From positions 140,675,008 to 140,739,007 of the forward strand of contig JALIGW010000003.1 in assembly GCA_023053685.1 (NCBI GenBank): a stretch of DNA of 64,000 bases. The letters are read 5' to 3'. The DNA is from Diadophis punctatus similis. Its lineage: Eukaryota; Chordata; Lepidosauria; Squamata; Dipsadidae. Position numbers and translations under genes: made by a program. Shown piece by piece: positions 56,613-64,000 of this stretch (positions are counted from its first letter, which is position 1; each line of letters starts with the position of its first letter). The notes under the pieces were generated by a model. The model ran no database searches and was not told the origin of the DNA. It saw nothing but the letters and a program-made list of their open reading frames with translations.

Positions 56613-57173
56613 ATAATTCTACTGTCTTTTTTAAATTCCTTGTTCAGATTGATTTTTAGAAAATAATTTTCCATCAGCAACCAAAATAGTATATAGTAAT
56701 GCTTAGTAAAAAGGTAAAGGAAATTTAAACAATCATATATTTTAAAATATTTATGAATGATGTTCTATCTAATAAAATCCTCAGAACAATGTGCAATTAT
56801 TATTTTTTTAAAAATAACATTAATACAGTAAAAATTAAACAGGCTTTGAAATAAGATCAGAGTACTTCATGGGTCCTGTTGAAACTATACAAGTTTAACT
56901 GAATGTCTATACAGACAACCTAATTTCTCTTCAGTGGGATTTCAGAAAATTGTTTGGATGTTTCTAGAGGAAAGTCTTTGGATTTCTGTCAAAGTGGTCC
57001 CCAAGCAGGGATTTTGATGAAGAACATAGATTACATAGAGAATAATTTGTATATTTCTGCATCTTGAACTGGTTTTGGAAACATATTGAAAAGCAATGTA
57101 ACTGCGGTAAAAGTGAGAATATGTCCAACATGTCCAAAATAGATGCCAGACAATCTAAATGCCTCTTTGGACA
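56613..57173. other. No recognised feature
   Basis: AT-rich, no supportable feature. Confidence 0.5.
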
Positions 57174-57178
57174 ATATG

Positions 57179-58027
57179 TGTCATGGATCTGCCCCTGAAC
57201 CGCTCTCCAGATGCGAGTTCAGAGGAGGAGGAGTTTGAGTCGGCAGAGGAAAGCACGGAGCCGAGCGATGCCCCAGATCGGGGCTCAGAGAGCGTTAGCC
57301 TAATGGAGCAACTTCAGCTGGATCGATTGGACAAATGACAGGCTGAGACTGAGCAAGGCAAGCCACAGTGGCAGCAATTTGGCCAGGAGGCTCCAGGTGA
57401 AGACTGGGAGCAGCTGCCACCCATTAGCAATGAGGAGGAGGTAGAGTCCACACCTCCTCCTGATTCAAGGACACATAGGGCAGAGAGGAGACAGGCACAA
57501 TGCTGGTCAGCTAGACTACATGTGAGGAGGCAATCTTGCCTCTCATAAAGGGCTACACCGGCATCGCCTACTTAATCCCGCCCCGAATTCCATGCCTTGC
57601 ATGTTCATGCTGTTATCCTGACCTGTTCGACTCATGGATTGCTTTCCTGGACTTTTTTTTTTAATAATTTTTTTAAAAATTTTCACCAAACTTACACAAA
57701 CATCCATACATTTACCATATTATCAAAACATCCATAGTTATACATTTCTATCCAAAATATCATAAACATATATCCTTAATTTTCTCCTGTTATACTTTTA
57801 TCTCCTGTCTGCTTTCCTTCTATATTTCATACTACTCCCTTCCCTCTATCTCTTTCTTGGACTTTGTGTGTGCCTGAAGTTACCCAGTGATTTTTGCTGT
57901 ACTGAGCACAGAATCCGAAACTGCACAACAGGGGACGCTTTCTGAGTACCTATTTGAGGGGACTTGAATAAACACCTGTAGAACTCTTGCTGTACGTGCA
58001 TGTGTGTGAGGGGAGCGGGGCAGCACA
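57179..58027. mobile_element. Solo LTR with L1 fragment inserted
   Basis: Begins TGTCATGGATCTGCCCC, ends GGGGCAGCACA, so it has TG...CA termini; 5-bp duplication ATATG at 57174-57178 and 58028-58032. The first part is GC-rich with GAGGAGGAG runs and AATAAACACC near 57968 looks like a polyadenylation signal region, giving plus orientation. No internal retroviral or Gypsy coding sequence remains. About 640 bp without the L1 insert. LTR family not identified. Confidence 0.7.
57656..57851 (-). mobile_element. L1 3' UTR fragment
   Basis: Poly-T on the left is the poly-A end in minus orientation. CTTTCCTGGACTTT (57642-57655) and CTTTCTTGGACTTT (57852-57865) form a 14-bp target duplication with one mismatch, inside the LTR. 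Confidence 0.75.
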
Positions 58028-58317
58028 ATATGTGATGTGATCCTCCTCCACCAAAAAGGGGTACAATTGGCACTTCAGTTAAAGCAGGGCAAAGGGTTTC
58101 CAGCCACAGAAATGACCTGGTCCCTCAGAAACAATGGTGGGCCCAAGTCCGTTTTAAGTTGTGAACATGCTCCATTGCAAATGTCTTCCATTGAGGCTGT
58201 AAATTGTTCGGAAGAAAATAAATATAAGGTTGGTCCTATCTGATAACATTTCAAGTTTTGTGCACATCCAATTTCTCCTATTGTTCAGAACTTCTTTACA
58301 TTACTGGGCATCTCCTC

Positions 58318-58833
58318 AAAAAGAGAAAAGGACTTTTATTTATTGCTTCTTTCTTTCAACCAATTATAAAATTTGTTCCAGACTTTATAGAAATCAGATT
58401 CCTCTTTTTCTTTTAATTCTCTAGTTAGCATATCCATTTCTGCACAGTCCATTATTTTTTTAATTATCTCTTCCTCTTTGGGTATCTCTTTGTTTTTCCA
58501 GGATTGTGCCTATGTAATTCTTGCTGCAGTTAGAATATGAATAGTAAGATATTGTATTTCTTTTTAAGTTTAATGGTGTATACTCAAGTAATTATGTAAA
58601 GATTTTAAAATGTATATGGTATAATAGGACAATTTGTTTGAGAGCAATATGAATACTTAAGGAAATGATATGTAAAAAGAATATATCTGATAATAGCTTT
58701 TGATGGATAGGGGGCCACAAATGCCCCATTTGTTTGTTATATGTTCTGTTCTTTGAATGTTTAATGTTGGTGTTGTTTTGTGTGTTTAATAAAAAAGAAA
58801 ATTTAAAAATTTTTAAAAAAGAGAAAAGGACTT
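58318..58833 (+). mobile_element. 5'-inverted (twin-primed) L1 3' end
   Basis: AAAAAGAGAAAAGGACTT occurs at 58318-58335 and 58816-58833 as the target duplication. The first part, 58336-58556, is L1 in minus orientation; the second, 58557-58815, is L1 3' UTR in plus orientation with an A-rich end. One duplication around opposite-facing parts is the hallmark of twin priming. Confidence 0.88.
58336..58556 (-). pseudogene. Inverted L1 ORF2 C-terminus
   Basis: The minus strand reads AARITYAQSWKNKEIPKEEE, then MDCAEMDMLTRELKEKEESD and FYKVWNKFYNWLKERSNK with a stop. It is homologous to AAKIIYAQNWKNKYTPSEEN...YEWLEKRVKE of the L1 at 33045-38514. The frame is open over this fragment. Confidence 0.88.
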
Positions 58834-59769
58834 GAATGCCCTTGGCATGTTTTAAAAAAACATTTTTGATTGAAAATTTTGATTACAATAGTAGTCAAAA
58901 CAAATACAAACTAAACTGAGTTTGTACCATGTAGCAAGATTCAGTGGTTTCTTAGAACAGCTAGGCCTTGGCCACCTCTATGACAAGTCTCGCCTTATGT
59001 TCAGAATGAGAAAAATTAACATGAAAAATTTCAGGACCCTTCAGAAAGCCATTTTAATTTCTCTGATTTTGATACCTGAATTTGGAAACTAAAATTAAAC
59101 ATCAAAATTAAAGATTCAACTGTTTGGATTAATGGATGAATTCAAATAATCTGTCAAATGCTGTCAAGTATTGCCAGCTGTCACATATGCTGAAACGTTG
59201 ATTAGATGCTGCAAAATGTTGATTGTTACACCATGCCGACTGCCAAATGCTGTGAAATATTAAACTATGTTGCAAAAACTTCAGAGGTCAATTGATGATG
59301 TTGACTATTAAATATTCCTTAAATATTCACATATAATTAGTGACTCACAGATTATTCAACTCCAGAATTTGCTAAACAGCATAGCATAGAGATTAGGGGA
59401 CCACATTTGCATTCCTTAATTTTGAGCTTGACTTTCCGTATTCAAGGGATGCACAAATCTGGAATTGAAACCACTTTGAGTATCCTCATGATTCTATAAC
59501 TTCTGTCTATCTTGGGAAACTGAGTAATATTGTGCCTTAACGTAAGAGGTATAACTCTTGTGACAGAAGAAACACTATGGCATGGGGGAGAATCACGTTT
59601 TATTATCATACATTTTCCTTATTTGCATTACTAAGAGAAAAAACACATCATTTAATTCAGCTAGACTCCTGGGGACATCCATGTGGGGTTTTTTTTGCAG
59701 CATTACAGAAGTGGCTTGCACTATCCTTTATCAAAACATTTCCTAATCTAATCTATATGATTGTGATTT
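58834..59769. other. No recognised feature
   Basis: At 59140-59280 an AAATGCTG/AATGTTGA motif recurs loosely; otherwise nothing. Confidence 0.45.
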
Positions 59770-59846
59770 CCTGGTGGTCTCCCATCCAAGTTCTAACTAG
59801 GCCTGAACCCACATAGCATGAATGCACAGCTTCCAAGATCAGCAAA
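59770..59846 (-). rRNA. 5S rRNA-derived pseudogene or SINE3 fragment
   Basis: The plus strand TGGTGGTCTCCCATCCAAGT, TCTAACTAGGCCTGAACCC and AGCTTCCAAGATCAGC matches the reverse complement of the 5S rRNA internal region (GGTCTCCCATCCAAGTACTA, CCAGGCCCGACCCTGCTTAG, CTTCCGAGATCAG). A small insertion separates the parts. Both ends of 5S are missing, so this is a relic, possibly the head of a 5S-derived SINE. Confidence 0.65.
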
Positions 59847-59987
59847 CATCTATTTCCTGAAATTCCATTTGCATTATTATCTATACATAAAAAGATGCAC
59901 ATGAAAAAATGACTACATTTTCTGCTCCAGAGATTACTACCTAGAAATACAGATAGCTGATAGCATGTTTGCTGAAAAACTTTAGAG

Positions 59988-60122
59988 CAGGGCTGTGAAA
60001 CTCCTGGTCCACGGGCCAGATGCATCACATGCTGGCCCCGCCCACGCCCAGTTTAGCGAATGGGGAAAAAGTCCCAATACGTCACGTGACGATGCTGTGA
60101 CGCCATGAGTTTGACATCCCTG
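59988..60122. mobile_element. hAT MITE, family E, short
   Basis: Ends CAGGGCTGTGAAACTC and GAGTTTGACATCCCTG; flanks CTTTAGAG (59980-59987) and CTCTACAG (60123-60130) agree at 6 of 8. Close to the 52233-52365 copy (TCACGTGACGATGCTGTGAC motif). Confidence 0.85.
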
Positions 60123-60130
60123 CTCTACAG

Positions 60131-62757
60131 AGTTGAAGTCCACGCATTTTAAAGTTGCTGAAGTTATGAAACATTGTGCTAGAGCTTTCCCTTCTTCTGG
60201 AGCTACTTGTCAGCTTTCCAGGTTTCCAAAAATATATTTAGGATAGACAAAGGCAAATATAGGAAGAAGCTTCCATTAGATACCAAGGATCCAAGCTACT
60301 AAAGGCCATATAGATCAAAACGCAGCATTTTGCATTGGCAACTGATTCACCTATAAGGTATAAAACAACAACTTTCTTGAATAAGCTGAATATTAAGTGA
60401 TATACCATGAATAATTTCAGTATCACAACACTAGTAATATTCAGCAGCAGAAAATGAAACAGTGATAAAATCCCGAGTTATTAGCTAATATACGAATTTC
60501 CGTGTGAAGCATGCATATTGCAGATAGTCACAGTTAATTGTTCTGTAGAATTTTATATCATTGTCCCGGTGGATAATATCTGTTGCTTCTCTGCTACTGA
60601 TAGAAAAATCATTAGGGTTTCACAAAGGAGTGATTAGTTCAAGGCTCCTTTAAGATAAGCAATGGGATCACATTTTTCAATACAACCTATTACACTGAAA
60701 TTATTTTGAAAAGAAAGCTTGTAATTCAGAGACTAAGTATATGTGATACTCAGTATGTCCTCACAAGTACATAAGAAATTGTTTTTTACTGAGTGATATA
60801 TTAGCCCACCAGAGTTTATAGCAGCCTTCCCTAATGCTATCTTTTAGATATAATATACTTATAAATCCCCAAATATCCAGCCTGCATGGACAAACAGAGC
60901 GGCTTTCAGATATTCATTTAATTCTAACTGAAGATATTAGGGTTGATGGTTTTGCATGCAAAGCAAGTGCTCCACTACTGAGTTGGTACTGAGCCTGTTC
61001 CTTTTAAGTTGCATTTAACATGGTTCTTATTTTTTTTTAATGGTAAGGACGAACTGTCTAAGCTAATTTTAAAAAAAATAGTGAATACATCCCAATGCAT
61101 TCATACTGATTAAAATGGCCCAAAGCTGCTGTTTGTTATGGTAGAAATTACGATTGGTTCCCAGACAGTCTGGGATATTTCTTGTTAGGGGCAAAGATTT
61201 TGGGAAGATGGAAATTAGTTCCTAGTAGTGGAAAAAAAGTGGCTAGGGACTCTATTTTTCAAAGGTACTGTCACAATGTGAATATTGTCAGTTGTGAGTC
61301 TATGCAGGGTGATGCACCCCTATTCTAAATATTATGGTACTTCCCAATACAAGCAGAACATGTGATATGATGTTCTGCACATGTCTACATTCCTATCCAC
61401 CATTAATCAATTCTGTTATACCTTCCGACCTGGAAGGACGTGTTACATAGCAAAGATGTTGTTTATTCAGGATTTATTGTTTTATATTGTTTTGTACTGA
61501 AATAAATATTTTCTATTAGACATTTAATCTCGGTTTTATTTCTAAGTATTTGAATTCCAAGTAAAAGATCCAATGTCGCCTCTAAGGGGATATGCTCCCC
61601 TTAACAGGTACTATAACAGAATGTAGAGTGGTTTCATTGCTTGGGATTGTCTCTCTCCTTGTACAAGGAAAACATACTTATAGCTCTAATTTTCTAACTC
61701 TAGTTTTATTGTAACCAAATCTACTCCATCTTGAGGATTTTCTCTCCGCTTCAGAGGGATTTTATAGCTAGGAAAGGATCAGGCAAGGAAACCATCAGCC
61801 AACATATCAAATAAATCATAAGGCTGGGCAAAGCTTCGGAGACCTGTTTTGATTAGTTTAGACTTCAGTCAAATGACTCCATTCTTGACAAATCAAAGTA
61901 GAGATTTCCCTCTGATGCAATAAATTGAATCGGCTGGCCTTGAAGTGCTTTGCAGCTTTGACATTAGCTCTTCACAAATGGTTTTTCTGCTTCTTCAGGG
62001 ATTGTTTCAGACAATGCCAATATTGCAACTTCAATTCCATATGCGTAGAATATTGAAACTGGTTGGTGTGTGATGAGTTCTCTAACACTGACGTGAATAA
62101 CCAGCCACTAGATTTTATCGTATCTCTCAATGTCTGTCTCTCAGAGTTCCTGTGAGTGTCAAAAGTAATATTGCTTGGGCTTCATTCACTTTCTCAGCTT
62201 TCAGGTCTAATGTGATCAGCTTTTGCTTTGCTCTCTCTTGGACTAATGGAATAAATTACTTTTGTACTGGTGCCATCAACACAACCGGGAATTTATTCCA
62301 GCTCCTAGCACTCTGAATGTGAGCTCAAGACTGACCAATCAATTATGCATTCTGGAATCAAATATGATTTTTAAATTCTGACTGACTAGCAGTTTTGATT
62401 GCTCAATTGTAAGAGTAGGGGTAGCCGCAAACACATGCAAGGCCTAGTCAAAATATTTTTCTTCTTCTAAGAATGGATAGCTGAAGTTCACATATTCTTT
62501 TTCATTATGCTTGTGAAATTATAATACTACTGTCTCAGCTGACTAGCAAACCACAATAATGACACAACCAAATTCTACACAAAAGACACCAAGCTTCACT
62601 AAAGTGTCCCAATCAGTCTGGTATCCCAGCAAAGCCCTTTCTAGGAGAGGCCAAGTTTGCCAACCAATTATATTAACCTTCCTGGCACTCCATGAATTCT
62701 TACAGATGTACATTTTCATTTTTAAAAAAGTTCTTAAAAATCAGGAGCAGAAAATTA
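60131..62757. other. No recognised feature over 2.6 kb
   Basis: The longest interval without a repeat I recognise. AT-rich, no long frame, no RNA gene. It may be unique intergenic or intronic sequence; constrained elements could lie here but cannot be judged alone. Confidence 0.5.
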
Positions 62758-62880
62758 CAAGTAGTCTTCAGCTTACAAGCACAATTGGGGCTGGAATTTC
62801 AGTCATAAAGTGAGATCTATGTGACCGTGTTGCTTAGTGATCACAGTCCCTGCAATCCCCATTGCTATTATTAAGCGAAT
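62758..62880 (+). mobile_element. 5' half of the CAGGTAGTCYTCGACTTA DNA transposon
   Basis: CAAGTAGTCTTCAGCTTACAAG and following TGACCGTGTTGCTTAGTGA (quoted in part) match the family of the split element at 12327-13575. Confidence 0.6.
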
Positions 62881-63215
62881 TTTACTTTTCATTAGCTGAG
62901 AGTCCATCCCAATCCAATCGAGTTTGGGTTTGATCTCTCCCAGACCTGAACCTCAGTAAGGTAGGAGGTTGCCTTCATCTCCCCCTGCCTCGCTTCCTTT
63001 CCCCATTTCTGTCCTTTTGGTCATCCTGCATCCTGCCTTCTTTACATATTGTGAACAACACAGCTCTAGGACTGCTTGCTGCATCCTGGAGAGTCACAGC
63101 CAGCCGAGCCCCAGCCCAGTCCTACTTGCCCTCACTTCTAGGCACTCTGAGCCCCCTGCTGCCCCAAAGTAATAACAATAACCATCTAAAGAAGTGGCAG
63201 CTGTGACTTCACACT
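62881..63215. other. No recognised feature
   Basis: Nothing supportable. Confidence 0.45.
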
Positions 63216-63219
63216 GTTG

Positions 63220-63863
63220 TGCCCAGAGAATAATTATAATAATGCAGACTGATAAAGTCTTGGCTTATAACACAAGAGATTTAACTGTGATTGAAAAAAT
63301 GAAAGTGTGGATAAATTATGTGGCAATATCAGGAGAATAGTAGAGCAAGAGACAAAACATTGTGCAGAGCAACCCTCGAGTTATCAAGGACATGCACATA
63401 GAAACGGGATATTGCAGTAGATATGAGTAATTATCCAGTCACACACAGAGATATATTAAAGTGCATATAGTGTTTACTTTTAGAAATAGCACAGTCCAAA
63501 TAAACAGTCTAGGTCATACACAGTCAATTCAGTCAATATCTAGAAGTACAATAATCTTCTTACCAGCTTGTCTTTGTCATACACATTCAAACAAAGATAT
63601 TATAGCTTACAAACACATCAGAATATCAGAGAGAGTAACAGAACATAACACAGAGATCACTATCAAGTCAGCAACTCAATACAGAATGAAACAACAGAGA
63701 GAATAAACCATGATATCTAGCTCCCTCTTATGGCAACTTGCAATACTACAGCCAATCAGAACATAGCAATACATTTAAAGCTATATTACATCAATACTTA
63801 CAAACATGCATTGCTGGCTTGTTTATATATTACCAACCCAACCGTTTGGACAGAGTCCTAACA
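63220..63863 (-). mobile_element. Candidate solo LTR
   Basis: In minus orientation it begins TGTTAGGACTCTGTCC (63863) and ends TTATTCTCTGGGCA (63220), TG...CA termini with GTTG at 63216-63219 and 63864-63867. A CCAAT-type TGATTGGCTG is at about 63750. An alternative 3' end is GGTTGCTCTGCACA at 63361. No internal coding sequence; 4-bp duplication is weak evidence. Confidence 0.4.
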
Positions 63864-63899
63864 GTTGCAAAGTAACAAAATTTGAAAATTGAAATTGAA

Positions 63900-64000
63900 A
63901 GGTTATGGCATAAACAGGCACTGGTGGTTCCAGTGATTATCGGCACACTGGGTGCTGTGCCAAAAATGTTTAGATGGCACTTAAAAAATCTGCACATTGA
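63900..64000 (+). pseudogene. LINE ORF2 C-terminal fragment, cut by window edge
   Basis: The frame reads RLWHKQALVVPVIIGTLGAV, PKMFRWHLKNLHI and is open to the window end. It is the same carboxyl-terminal motif as in 6639-6870 and shows no stop, so the element continues to the right. Confidence 0.65.

Overview
This is a stretch of squamate-reptile nuclear DNA, most probably from a snake, and I find no host protein-coding gene in it. The assignment rests on the repeat community: Sauria-type tRNA SINEs whose 3' end matches the BovB partner tail, RTE/BovB LINE fragments, a CR1-type LINE whose 3' end runs into (TAGAA)n in the style known for snake CR1-L3 ('Snake1') elements, squamate L1 and L2, Penelope-like elements ending in (AT)n, and many small hAT-type DNA transposons. 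Base composition is AT-rich, with GC peaks only inside the hAT elements. Long dinucleotide and tetranucleotide microsatellites are unusually frequent.

Layout. 1-5.3 kb: a CR1-L3 copy set inside an (ATCT)n tract, an L2/CR1-type LINE 3' end, a hAT MITE in (TG)n, and a hAT relic with a BED zinc-finger remnant. 5.7-14.6 kb: a SINE split by a LINE, several hATs with perfect 8-bp target duplications, a BovB-like 3' end, a DNA transposon hit by two other hATs, and a U6 snRNA-LINE chimera. 15-28.6 kb: more hATs, an inverted-repeat element of unknown family, and a Penelope-like retroelement with an intact GIY-YIG endonuclease reading frame between inverted terminal repeats. 28.6-44 kb: a CR1-L3 inside an inverted repeat, a nearly continuous LINE reverse-transcriptase frame, a full-span but broken L1 with a 17-bp target duplication, and two large hATs. 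44-64 kb: CR1 copies split by or inserted in DNA transposons, a BovB endonuclease-domain relic, a C-rich tract ending at a TATA-like motif, two LTR candidates, a twin-primed (5'-inverted) L1, and a 5S-rRNA-like relic.

Nothing here works together as an operon or pathway; the coherent biology is insertion history. Target duplications and nesting give relative ages: hAT MITEs fell into older CR1, hAT and other DNA transposons; CR1 and CR1-L3 fell into palindromic MITEs and microsatellites; L1 fell into an LTR. The most notable observations are the U6-LINE chimera, hammerhead-like cores in the Penelope terminal repeats, NRF1-type palindromes carried by one hAT MITE family, and the twin-primed L1. 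Family names are from memory of consensus patterns; no database was searched.
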